Origin: Croceitalea marina
GTDB taxonomy: Bacteria; Bacteroidota; Bacteroidia; Flavobacteriales; Flavobacteriaceae
Direction: 5' to 3'
Length of the DNA stretch: 64,000 nt
NCBI RefSeq assembly: GCF_042684265.1
Contig: NZ_JBHULB010000006.1
Span: 362,810 to 426,809 of the forward strand
The notes beneath the pieces were generated by a model. That model did no database searches. It was not told the DNA's origin and saw only the letters and a list, made by a program, of their open reading frames with translations. Position 1 is the first letter of the stretch. The number at the start of each line of letters is the position of its first letter. The position numbers were made by a program, and so were the translations under genes. Below, piece after piece: positions 53,405-60,892 of this stretch.

Positions 53405-53485
53405 ATCGACCGTTTCCCTTAACATCCTTTTTCTAATTTGGGTAATTCGTTATAAATCAATGTTTTGACAAAAACCGCAAACCCG

Positions 53486-53653
53486 TAACAGGGCGTTAGC
53501 CTGTTATCCTCTTGCTTCTCCTTTTCGTCCCGCTCGCGGGACCAAAATTTCTAACAATCCTGTCCGAGGACAGATTGCTTTTCTTTAAAAAATGTAGTTA
53601 CGGTCAATGGGAAAGTCAAATCTATTCCGATTCGTATCGGAACTATTGACCGT
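53486..53653. other. Candidate oriT: cluster of four hairpins
   Basis: Between mobA and the radC block four inverted repeats follow one another. They are TAACAGG/CCTGTTA (53486-53506), GTCCCGC/GCGGGAC (53527-53542), CTGTCC/GGACAG (53560-53573), and a nested double one with outer ACGGTCAAT/ATTGACCGT (53600-53653) and inner TTCCGAT/ATCGGAA (53625-53642). Such a clustering next to the relaxase operon is what an oriT shows. The nick site cannot be placed from sequence alone. Confidence 0.5.
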
Positions 53654-53681
53654 GATTTATTGTATTATAAATATAGGGATT

Positions 53682-53948
53682 TCAGCGTTTAATATACAAC
53701 GAAAGCCCATCATTATGGATGGGCTTTTTTGCTTCGTTTTGGTGTTCAAATACGGAACACATACTTGTAACTGTCAAGGTTTCGTTGTGTTTCCGATTCC
53801 ACCAGTTGGTCATAGTCCAAATGGTATTTTTTGGCAACGCCCACAACTGTTCGCCAAACCGAATCTCCACATCCTTTCTGGACAGCGAATGCAGATAGGC
53901 ATGGGTTTCTTCATCCAGATTGTTGTAATTGCATGGTATCATGACCAC
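53682..53948 (-). CDS. Small hypothetical protein after radC
   Basis: An 88-residue protein starting MVMIPCNYNNLDEETHAYLH with a central KNTIWTMTNWWNRKH. It begins five bases after the radC stop on the same strand. The last residues lie across the hairpin AAAGCCCATC/GATGGGCTTT (53702-53727), which is followed by a T-run on the plus strand, so the extreme C-terminus is odd. The family is not recognised. Confidence 0.45.
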   Translation of the reverse strand: MVMIPCNYNNLDEETHAYLHSLSRKDVEIRFGEQLWALPKNTIWTMTNWWNRKHNETLTVTSMCSVFEHQNEAKKPIHNDGLSLYIKR

Positions 53949-53953
53949 GGGTT

Positions 53954-54403
53954 TTACAGCAATCCACTATCGGAAAAACTAAAGTACTTTCCATGGGGGA
54001 CGATGATCAGATGGTCCAATACCCGAATGTCAAAGAGCTCGGCGGCCTTTTGTATCTTTTTGGTGATTTGCCTGTCCGCTTGGCTTGGTTTCAACGTACC
54101 TGTGGGATGGTTGTGCGCCAAGATGATGTTTGTCGATGCGGTCTTCAATACCACCGCAAAGAGCAGGCGTATATCCACCACCGTACCCACGATACCCCCC
54201 GTGGAGGCCTGATAAGTGCCCTTGACCTTATTGGCATTGTTGAGCAGTAACACCTTAAAGGTTTCCTGCAAACCGATGGTATTTCCATCCCAGTTGTCAT
54301 AGAGCAATTTGGCCACTTGTTCCGAATCTGTCATCGGTTGGGAATCGATGACCCCGAGTTTTTCACAGTAGCTTACTTTTATTTCGTTAACTTTATTTCT
54401 CAT
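53954..54403 (-). CDS. radC: RadC-like JAB-domain protein
   Basis: A 149-residue protein with the JAMM/JAB metal motif AHNHPTGTLKPSQADRQIT (about 95-112) and the flanking VGTVVDIRLLFAVVLKTAS. Proteins of this kind are near universal in Bacteroidota ICEs, close to ssb and mobilization genes, and may act as isopeptidases or anti-restriction-like factors; a DNA-repair role for RadC is not well supported. It is 75 bases after ssb on the same strand, separated from it by a terminator hairpin. Confidence 0.87.
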   Translation of the reverse strand: MRNKVNEIKVSYCEKLGVIDSQPMTDSEQVAKLLYDNWDGNTIGLQETFKVLLLNNANKVKGTYQASTGGIVGTVVDIRLLFAVVLKTASTNIILAHNHPTGTLKPSQADRQITKKIQKAAELFDIRVLDHLIIVPHGKYFSFSDSGLL

Positions 54404-54434
54404 TTTACATTAGTTTTAGATTGTAGAAATGAAA

Positions 54435-54481
54435 AAAGAGGGCAAAACTGTGGTTAGTGTGCGCCCTCTTTCTCTTTGTTA
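54435..54481 (-). terminator. Terminator of ssb
   Basis: AAAGAGGGC (54435-54443) pairs with GCCCTCTTT (54473-54481). Reading leftward the stem is followed by TTTTTT (complement of the A-run before 54435). It overlaps the ssb stop region and lies 32 bases before the radC start. Confidence 0.65.
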
Positions 54482-54835
54482 GGCCTTATTTGCATTGCCG
54501 TTCTTGCCCCCGAGCAATAGGATTTCGTTCGCCTCGATCTCCGTTACATAGCGTTGGTTGCCGTCATCGGTGGTATAGGTTCGGGTCTTGAGTTTACCCG
54601 AAACACCGATTTCCTTGCCTTTGGAAGTATACTTTTCGATGATTTCGGCGGTCTTGCCCCAGACCACCACGCTGTGCCAATTGGTGTCCGTTTGCTTGGC
54701 CCCGTTGGCATCCTTGTAATGCTCGTTTGTCGCCAAAAGAAACCTGGCAACCTTTCTTCCGCTTTCCAAAGTAGTCACTTTGGGATCTTCCCCGATATGA
54801 CCAATCAACTGTACATGATTCTTGATAGTACCCAT
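54479..54835 (-). CDS. ssb: Single-stranded DNA-binding protein
   Basis: A 118-residue OB-fold protein with the usual SSB start (MGTIKNHVQLIGHIGEDPKV), the WHSVVVWGKTAEIIEKYTSK motif and KGKEIGVSGKLKTRTYTTDD. The tail is short and lacks the acidic DDDIPF-like tip of chromosomal SSBs, as is common for plasmid or ICE copies. It should coat the transferred single strand. Upstream is a small gap to the 54904 region. Confidence 0.92.
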   Translation of the reverse strand: MGTIKNHVQLIGHIGEDPKVTTLESGRKVARFLLATNEHYKDANGAKQTDTNWHSVVVWGKTAEIIEKYTSKGKEIGVSGKLKTRTYTTDDGNQRYVTEIEANEILLLGGKNGNANKA

Positions 54836-54903
54836 AATTAAATGATTTAAAGGCCTGCCTTGTCGGCAGACAGGATTACTAATTCCCCTGTTTTGGATTT
54901 CAA

Positions 54904-55329
54904 TTGAAATTGAATTTTAAGGGGTGTTTGTTTGATTTCTTGCGTGCACAGCACAATAAAAGCGGTGGGTTTTGTCAAGACTTTTGGGAAGAAATCAGGA
55001 AGGTTCGCCACGTAGTTTTTTACCAACGGGCTAAAAACAAGGCAGTGAAGAACTTATTTCTTTCCAAAACCCAGCATGGTCTTGACAAGTTCCATAAGGG
55101 CATTAGCAATTCCTTCAAAACCGATTGTAAGGGAAGCGTATGGGAAATGAAGCGACCGCGGCAAGTGGGTTTTGAATTGGAATTGGTTATGTCCTGCCTG
55201 TTTTTCGATGCCCCGAAAAACAACCGGGGCCTCTTTTATTATAAACCCCTTAAAATGATCTGGACAAAGACTGGATTTTCAAGAAGTATTGAGCTAAGGC
55301 CAAAGTATCATTTGCCAATAATTGTGTAA
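54904..55329 (+). CDS. Uncertain small gene beside ssb
   Basis: A 141-codon plus-strand frame, divergent from ssb. Its start (MKLNFKGCLFDFLRAQHN) and middle are basic and without a recognisable family. The frame runs through a hairpin with a T-run (55210-55230), which argues against full-length translation. It may be a short gene that ends before that, or noncoding ICE DNA. Confidence 0.25.
   Translation: MKLNFKGCLFDFLRAQHNKSGGFCQDFWEEIRKVRHVVFYQRAKNKAVKNLFLSKTQHGLDKFHKGISNSFKTDCKGSVWEMKRPRQVGFELELVMSCLFFDAPKNNRGLFYYKPLKMIWTKTGFSRSIELRPKYHLPIIV
55210..55230 (+). terminator. Terminator-like hairpin
   Basis: GCCCCG (55210-55215) pairs with CGGGGC (55225-55230), followed by CTCTTTTATT. It would stop plus-strand transcripts started near 54900. 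Confidence 0.5.
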
Positions 55330-55345
55330 AGAAAATCCAGTCTTT
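55266..55345. repeat. 15-bp perfect inverted repeat with 50-base spacer
   Basis: AAAGACTGGATTTTC (55266-55280) is repeated inverted as GAAAATCCAGTCTTT (55331-55345). The arms are perfect and the spacer has no gene. Possible roles are a recombination or replication site or a stem that ends ICE core transcription. It lies at the junction between conserved ICE genes and the cargo to the right. Confidence 0.6.
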
Positions 55346-55778
55346 GGACTTCCGATTACGAAATCCCATTTATGGCACATTAACTCGAATGGATTTTTTT
55401 GTTTAAAGGGCGTAGCTTGTCATCAATAGCTTTTTACGTTCGGTATAATCAAAAGTCACCTATTTAATGGAACACAAAAATGTAACGAAATTCAGACCCC
55501 ACTAAGCTTGGCGATTTGAGAGTTAGAACTGGGAATTCATATTTAAAATATAATTATCGCGTATCGCGATACGCGATAATTTCTTGTAGCATTTTACATT
55601 TCAATATTCCATATCGTGATATGGAATACTATTAACAAAAGCAGTTTACCACAGATAAAACCCAAAGATTTGGTGATATTCAAAAAACAAGTTGGCAAAA
55701 ACGACCTGCACTGCACTCAAATGACATTGTCCGAAATGGCAAGCCTTCAATGGCAAACAGGTAAATTGACTCTAAATG
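55346..55778. promoter_or_regulatory. Gene-free stretch with two related palindromes
   Basis: A 30-bp perfect palindrome lies at 55552-55581 (centre TATCGCGATA, outer arms AATTATCGCG). A 22-bp near-perfect palindrome lies at 55606-55627 (arms ATTCCATATC and GATATGGAAT around GT). The cores TATCGCGATA and TATCGTGATA are similar, so the same dimeric protein may bind both. A plus-strand frame of 65 codons (GTG at 55616) begins inside the second palindrome and has no recognisable family. Confidence 0.5.
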
Positions 55779-56705
55779 TCAAAACATATCAGACCTTGAT
55801 TCCAACAAATTAAAATACTTCTCTTTCATCTCATCTGAAAGAAACGAAATTTCTATCAACTCCTTCCATTCCGGTATTGTTTCCTTCATTTCCCCTAAGA
55901 TTCCCATTATGGTTTTTTCGTTAAGTTTCAATCGCTCCTTTGCATAATAATCCATAAAGTCGGATGCCTTTAAATTGCTCTTTTTTCCTTTAAGGGTCAA
56001 TGCAATTTCTTCATCGGGATTTTTGATGGCAATTGAGGAATTCAACAAATCGTAGGCCGGTGCCAAGGTAATTTTTCCATTTTTAGTGATCAGGGAAAAG
56101 TTCTTTAGGTGCATATCCTCGTTTCCGGTAACATAACAAAAGATAATCCTTTTGAAAAAATCGGCCTTTTCCACCAAAGGAAATGAGCAAAATTCGTCAA
56201 TGACGGGAACCAATTTTTCCATGGTAAAGCTGTATTTGGTATCCCTTGTATTTCCAGTCAGTTGTGCAAAATCCTCAACGGCGTATTTTTTCCCTTTGCC
56301 ATAGCGATCAAAACGTTTGATAAAATACGATAAACTACCATCTTTGGCATAGACCATCCCATGAAAGGGCACATTTAAACCAAAGGTTTTGGCCATACGC
56401 ATGGTCAGGTCTTCATTTTCGGGCAACTGGGGAAACAAATCGTTTTGAGGCTTGATGATATATGATCCAAACTGATCCACAATTTTGAATTCCTGATCCA
56501 CCACGGAAACAGTTGCGCTTAATTTGGGCTGTACCCCCTGAATAGACAGTTTTTTAGCCCTGTTTGCCGCTTCCCGTCTCAATTCGGCCGCCGTATAGGG
56601 CAAATCCTTCAAATCAAGTAACTTGGGGGCGATCATTTTGAGTCCGCCCCGACTATATTTCGCCGTACCGCAAGGTTCGTATGTAATCGGACACCTATTC
56701 GCCAT
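55779..56705 (-). CDS. hipT: HipT-type serine kinase toxin
   Basis: A 308-residue HipA-like kinase lacking the N-terminal subdomain. The conserved loop LSIQGVQPKLS is at 53-63, the ATP lysine is likely in SYIIKPQ (Lys85), the catalytic GNEDMHLKNFSL at 194-205 (Asp197) and the metal Asp in PAYDLLNSS (Asp219). In HipBST systems HipT phosphorylates a target such as tryptophanyl-tRNA synthetase. Ser54 in the loop is a possible autophosphorylation site. The start overlaps hipS by 11 bases. Confidence 0.82.
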   Translation of the reverse strand: MANRCPITYEPCGTAKYSRGGLKMIAPKLLDLKDLPYTAAELRREAANRAKKLSIQGVQPKLSATVSVVDQEFKIVDQFGSYIIKPQNDLFPQLPENEDLTMRMAKTFGLNVPFHGMVYAKDGSLSYFIKRFDRYGKGKKYAVEDFAQLTGNTRDTKYSFTMEKLVPVIDEFCSFPLVEKADFFKRIIFCYVTGNEDMHLKNFSLITKNGKITLAPAYDLLNSSIAIKNPDEEIALTLKGKKSNLKASDFMDYYAKERLKLNEKTIMGILGEMKETIPEWKELIEISFLSDEMKEKYFNLLESRSDMF

Positions 56706-57009
56706 CTATTGGTTTTACGGTCACGGCACCGACTAGATCGGCCCCTGTGGCCATTAACTGTGAGAAATAGTCCTTTTCGTCGATTTTTGCGATCCTCAAT
56801 AACCCCTCCAACATGATACCCTCGGGCAACAGACCTTCAAAAAAAGCGGGGAAGGATCTAAAACTGTATCTTTCCTGGCCAATGGGCATGGTCAACGAGA
56901 TGGCCTCGCCATCGTAATCACTATCATAGCCAAAATTATATTCGTTAGCGGAGACCTCCGTAAGGACTCCTGCTCTTTTTCCATGGACAAGTACCACTGC
57001 TTTTCTCAT
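56695..57009 (-). CDS. hipS: HipS-type antitoxin (HipA N-terminal domain protein)
   Basis: A 104-residue protein matching the HipA N-terminal subdomain on its own: KAVVLVHGKRAGVLTEVSAN followed by GEAISLTMPIG, AFFEGLLPEGIMLEGL and TGADLVGAVTVKPID. In the E. coli HipBST system the HipS protein, not HipB, neutralises the kinase. The coupling to hipT by overlap and the three-base gap to hipB agree with that layout. Confidence 0.82.
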   Translation of the reverse strand: MRKAVVLVHGKRAGVLTEVSANEYNFGYDSDYDGEAISLTMPIGQERYSFRSFPAFFEGLLPEGIMLEGLLRIAKIDEKDYFSQLMATGADLVGAVTVKPIDGE

Positions 57010-57011
57010 AC

Positions 57012-57221
57012 CTAATGGGTCAAGGGACTCTTAAATTCTATCTTTATGTTCAAGACACGGAGCACCGCGAGAAGGTTGTCCCAACGGACTGTCTCCTTGT
57101 TTTTTTCAATATCAAAAACAGTGGTCTTCCCAATTCCGGCCAAATTGGCCAATTCCAGCTGAGTGAGCCCCGCTTTTTTACGATGGTTTCTCACCATCAG
57201 GCCCAAATCAAAATCATTCAT
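57012..57221 (-). CDS. hipB: HipB-type XRE regulator
   Basis: A 69-residue HTH protein: GLMVRNHRKKAGLTQLELAN followed by LAGIGKTTVFDIEKNKETVR and a C-terminal LAVLRVLNIKIEF. It begins the operon hipB-hipS-hipT. Three 22-bp operators lie upstream at 57222-57386, the first of them touching its start codon, so it should repress its own operon. Confidence 0.85.
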   Translation of the reverse strand: MNDFDLGLMVRNHRKKAGLTQLELANLAGIGKTTVFDIEKNKETVRWDNLLAVLRVLNIKIEFKSPLTH

Positions 57222-57386
57222 TTTTACTGTTTAAACGGTAAAAGTAAGTAATTTAATAATATAAGGCCTCTAACTACAAAGAATTTAATATATTTTACTG
57301 TTATAGCGGTAAAAATAAAGTTTAACCACTTAAAAGTCTTAATAACCTTCGATAATACCGATTAATTACCGCTATAACGGTAATTA
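57222..57386. promoter_or_regulatory. Three evenly spaced HipB operators
   Basis: The sites are TTTTACTG-N6-CGGTAAAA at 57222-57243, its close copy at 57293-57314 (TTTTACTG...CGGTAAAA), and a perfect palindrome TAATTACCG-N6-CGGTAATTA at 57363-57386. The first bases of the three sites are 71 bases apart (taking the 22-bp core of the third at 57364). The regular spacing, about seven helical turns, would put HipB dimers on the same face of the DNA. The first overlaps the hipB start codon. Confidence 0.75.
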
Positions 57387-57648
57387 GATATCTACAATAC
57401 ATCCTTACCTCAGTTTGAATACCAAAAATATTGTTTTTGAAAACTTAATGCGGTTAATCCGGTCGTGCCTATGAAAAGTTACCTATTCGGTGAGCACAAA
57501 AATGTGAAGACACTGAAATCCCAATAAAATAAGCTAATTAGAATTTAGGTTCTAGTATTTATACGTCAGAATTGAGGTATATGTCCAAGTTACGCTTGGT
57601 ATGAATCTTTCCCTTGAATGAGAGAACTGAATTGAACGAATAAAACTT
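57387..57648. other. Gene-free stretch right of the hip operators
   Basis: AT-rich DNA between the hip operators and the 3' end of the leftward four-gene operon. No gene or hairpin with a T-run is visible. The hip promoter should lie between the operators. Confidence 0.4.
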
Positions 57649-59400
57649 CTACTTTGGAAAAAGTGGAGCTGCTTTCTCCAATAGCTCTCTAGGGGTTCTG
57701 GTGAGTTTGAATTTTTCGACCTTGTTATCAAGAAAGAATGAAAATGGTTTATACGACGATTTCAGCATTGCGATACCCTCTTCTTCAGACCGAGGTTTTG
57801 GCTTTGCCTTTGATAATTCAAACCTTAGATAATCTTCTTGATATTCCATTAGAACGTCCCATAATTGTATTTTTTTTGATTGCAGGGCTTCTTTATTAAA
57901 CATGAGAGTATCTATATCTATAATGACAATATCTTGAACTCTAGAAACATCCAGACCACTTTTTTCCAACTTGGTGAGTTCATCCTTAAACCAACTATTT
58001 ACGATACTGTTCATGCCGGCCGTATTGAACATTCGATAATGCACCACCAATACTGGTCTTATTATACCACGCTTTGTTGGGAAAATTGGGTCGTAAGCAG
58101 CTTCACCCTTTAATAGAATCTCAATATTTGCTACAAGTTGTCTAACGGCCTTTGGTTTGCTCTTTTCGTTTTCAAACAGCTTCAATCTGAGTTCATCGTT
58201 AAGAACCTTATAATCAGGACTTGTTTTTGACTCTTTGGATATTAATATATCCTTGGATTCAAATAGCATCGATCTTTTACCATTTCGAACATAGTAATCT
58301 GGTGCACTATTCATTACTTGGTCAAGTTCCTTTCCTGATTTTTGAACGTAGCGGTTCCCGAATATTTCCTTCAGTATTGTATCGAGAGCGTATTGCTCAC
58401 TGTATTCATAAGTTTTAAGTCCATACAACCCTTTTACTTTTTGGTCATCTGGTAACTTATCGTTAATTAATTTTAGCCTAAAATATAGTCCATTGTAAAT
58501 CATCTCGATTACGAAAAGAGGTGAGATAATACGGTATCTTAGGTCTTCAATCTTGTACAGCGGCTTACTTCTTAAAGTCACAAAATCAAGCTCTGAAGCT
58601 ATGTCATCAGGTGATAAAATGTGCTTATCTATGAAATCTTCGTGGGAAGGGTCTTCTAGATGAATTTCCGTATGGGTTTCCTTATCTTTCATTAAAACTG
58701 AATGGGTAATACCCAATAGACGTCGCAAGTATTCATTGTAATTCTCAACACCATAGTACTTGTAAAAGGCATTCAATAAAGGCGCACACTGCTCAATACC
58801 AGAAAGAAACTCAAAGTAAGATATAGCTCTCAGAAACTGACAGGTAAAGACTTTGTCAGTTCTGTAATTTGTTAAATCATAATTATGAAATTGCAACATT
58901 AGCAATACCTGAGCAGGCGTAAATTGTATACCTGATTTTTCATCGGCCTCCTTTTGTGCAATTCCTCTATCCGTGAATGCAATCTGATTGAGGTTTAGGT
59001 AGGCTTTAAATATGTCCTGTTCCATTTCCTCATTAGTTTTTTCTGTTTCAATATCTTCGGAAACATTATCAAAAACGTATTCAAAAAACAAAAGGCTACT
59101 CCCGACATATGGAATTTCATAGTCGGCAATAGCGTACTCAGCCTGTGCTACGTAGTTCAATAGATTCTGGTATGCATTGTTAGCAAAATTTTGGTTCCCT
59201 TTCGAGAAGAACATATTCATAAAAGAAATGACATCACTGTACCTAGATTTCTCTGTATTAAAGCCAAGAAAGTGAGAACCTGTTTTCAATAAGGTATCAC
59301 GACTTATTGCACTCAGATACTCATTGAGAGATTTTCGGTCTTCCCCGGGAAAACAGGCTTCAAATGTTACGCCTAACTTAAACTGCATTTGTTTGTTCAT
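57649..59400 (-). CDS. Large protein with PD-(D/E)XK-like motif, last gene of the AbiE/HEPN operon
   Basis: This 583-residue protein has no family I recognise. The C-terminal half contains APDYYVRNGKRSMLFESKD (Pro367-Asp368, Glu381-Ser-Lys383), the spacing of a PD-(D/E)XK nuclease core, with Glu358 in a preceding helix and QLVANIEILLKG behind it, as the family's alpha-helix would be. The N-terminal part (1-300) is helical, with a YFEFLSGIEQCAPLLNAFYK segment. It could be the effector that cuts DNA or RNA. It overlaps the upstream gene by 23 bases, so it is tightly coupled to the HEPN and AbiE-like genes. Confidence 0.6.
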   Translation of the reverse strand: MNKQMQFKLGVTFEACFPGEDRKSLNEYLSAISRDTLLKTGSHFLGFNTEKSRYSDVISFMNMFFSKGNQNFANNAYQNLLNYVAQAEYAIADYEIPYVGSSLLFFEYVFDNVSEDIETEKTNEEMEQDIFKAYLNLNQIAFTDRGIAQKEADEKSGIQFTPAQVLLMLQFHNYDLTNYRTDKVFTCQFLRAISYFEFLSGIEQCAPLLNAFYKYYGVENYNEYLRRLLGITHSVLMKDKETHTEIHLEDPSHEDFIDKHILSPDDIASELDFVTLRSKPLYKIEDLRYRIISPLFVIEMIYNGLYFRLKLINDKLPDDQKVKGLYGLKTYEYSEQYALDTILKEIFGNRYVQKSGKELDQVMNSAPDYYVRNGKRSMLFESKDILISKESKTSPDYKVLNDELRLKLFENEKSKPKAVRQLVANIEILLKGEAAYDPIFPTKRGIIRPVLVVHYRMFNTAGMNSIVNSWFKDELTKLEKSGLDVSRVQDIVIIDIDTLMFNKEALQSKKIQLWDVLMEYQEDYLRFELSKAKPKPRSEEEGIAMLKSSYKPFSFFLDNKVEKFKLTRTPRELLEKAAPLFPK

Positions 59401-60889
59401 TTATGTTGATCAAAACTTCTTCATCAATCTCCTTTCCAGTTATATGCGACAACAACTTGGCATAATTGATAATTTTACCATCATAACCCACTTGCTTTAA
59501 AAGAAGTACTCCAATTAGAAAATGTAATCTTAAACTCAAATGAAGAGCATCTCGAAATCTTTCCTCTTCACTTTCGGTCTTAATAAAACTCCCGTGCAAA
59601 TAGCTATTTCTATCCTTAATCATCTTAAATTGTTCCGAGGTGAGCCCGTAACCAATAATCTCAAAGGATTTTGCCAATTTATCTGCATTTGGTGGACTAT
59701 TAAGCCTATCTACATTTTTGAATAACACTTGTATATTGATTTCTTCATCCGTTAATCCCTTTTGTTCTTTCTTATCCTGAATCAATATCTTGATTTCTTC
59801 AATCAAATCATTGGCTATCTTTTTGTCCTTGATTGGGTTTAGTTTCTTCGAACTATCCATTACAGTACGCGATAAGTAACTAGTAATGGCTTCAAGTGCC
59901 ACGTAATAGTTGGGTATCCTAATTTCCAATGTGGCTTTATGGCCCAATATGTACAGTAATGCTGCCCTTTGTACCTTCTCTTCTTCACAGAAGAGCGTAA
60001 CAAGTTTTGAGAAAACGTCTGAGGAGACATCAACTATTCCTTCATACAACTTTTTCCTTTGAGATTCGGAAATCATTCCCTTTTCATCCCTCTCAAAATC
60101 TTCATCAAAGATTCTTACTGAAAAGGGGTTTGTTGTTATCAGAGGTTGGTTGGAAAACACCGAAGAGCGCATCGAAGTATATTCTATACTTTTCGGTTCT
60201 TTTAATTTACTATCGTCAAAGGTCAACAGGTAGCTTTCATTAAGCACCAGATCACCCTTAAGCAATGCGATGCCCAAAAGGGTATTGTAACATTTTTTTT
60301 GGAACTCTTTTTTTTGAATAGGCTCTAAGCAATCTATGATAAAATAATAAAAACCATCTTTCCGAACATTGATAAGGTCAAAGCCGTGGCCATCTATATT
60401 ACAGGCAAATAATAAAGAAGTACCATTTCCAACTTGGAACAGTGTTTTTTTAAAATCCCTTAAGTCCAATTTGTTTTTCTCACCAACTGGAACAACATAC
60501 CGCAATAAAACCTCTTTCGAATCATTCGTTATCACATTGGTACTAAATGATGAAATGGTTCCCTTGGAATACTTGGAATCATGCTCCAAGTAACCAATAT
60601 CGTTTGCCAGATAGTCCTTTCCCTGCAAATGGAGTGTTCTGTTTTCATTGACGAATTTCAGACTGTCCGACCTTTCAAATTGAATTTCTTTGTGGTTTTG
60701 CAGACCACCTACTAACGGAGAGATGGTTTCAAAGCTAAATTCTCCATCTGACTTTTTCAACTCAAGGGAACAGCCATCCAAATGATGGTCAATAGCAACA
60801 ATTGTAAAGGTCTGGTCTTGATTCAGAATCTCTATTAAATCCAAAGTGGGATTGAAGTATTTCGTTTTTAAATTTTTCATTGGGGCCAT
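59378..60889 (-). CDS. HEPN-motif protein of the AbiE operon
   Basis: A 503-residue protein. A beta-rich N-terminal part (about 1-230: TIVAIDHHLDGCSLELKKSD) is followed by a helical C-terminal half with the sequence MIKDRNSYLHGSF (Arg427 to His432), the R-x4-H motif of HEPN ribonucleases; ALLYILGHKATLEIRIPNYY is a preceding helix. The overall layout resembles ApeA-like HEPN proteins. It may cleave RNA on infection. It starts four bases after the AbiEii-like stop and overlaps the next gene by 23 bases. Confidence 0.65.
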   Translation of the reverse strand: MAPMKNLKTKYFNPTLDLIEILNQDQTFTIVAIDHHLDGCSLELKKSDGEFSFETISPLVGGLQNHKEIQFERSDSLKFVNENRTLHLQGKDYLANDIGYLEHDSKYSKGTISSFSTNVITNDSKEVLLRYVVPVGEKNKLDLRDFKKTLFQVGNGTSLLFACNIDGHGFDLINVRKDGFYYFIIDCLEPIQKKEFQKKCYNTLLGIALLKGDLVLNESYLLTFDDSKLKEPKSIEYTSMRSSVFSNQPLITTNPFSVRIFDEDFERDEKGMISESQRKKLYEGIVDVSSDVFSKLVTLFCEEEKVQRAALLYILGHKATLEIRIPNYYVALEAITSYLSRTVMDSSKKLNPIKDKKIANDLIEEIKILIQDKKEQKGLTDEEINIQVLFKNVDRLNSPPNADKLAKSFEIIGYGLTSEQFKMIKDRNSYLHGSFIKTESEEERFRDALHLSLRLHFLIGVLLLKQVGYDGKIINYAKLLSHITGKEIDEEVLININEQTNAV

Positions 60890-60892
60890 TCA

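Noticed and set aside
52106..53422. A 438-codon plus-strand open frame
   Set aside because: It lies opposite the relaxase and mobA genes, which have clear families; its sequence is hydrophobic and low in motif content, as expected of an antisense frame in G+C-richer coding DNA.
53607..54212. A 201-codon plus-strand open frame
   Set aside because: It runs opposite radC and through the oriT-like hairpins and a terminator stem; no family features.
55616..55813. A 65-codon frame starting with GTG within a palindrome, overlapping the end of hipT
   Set aside because: No family similarity, no ribosome-binding site; the start lies in an operator-like palindrome. It may be a decayed regulator, but cannot be supported.
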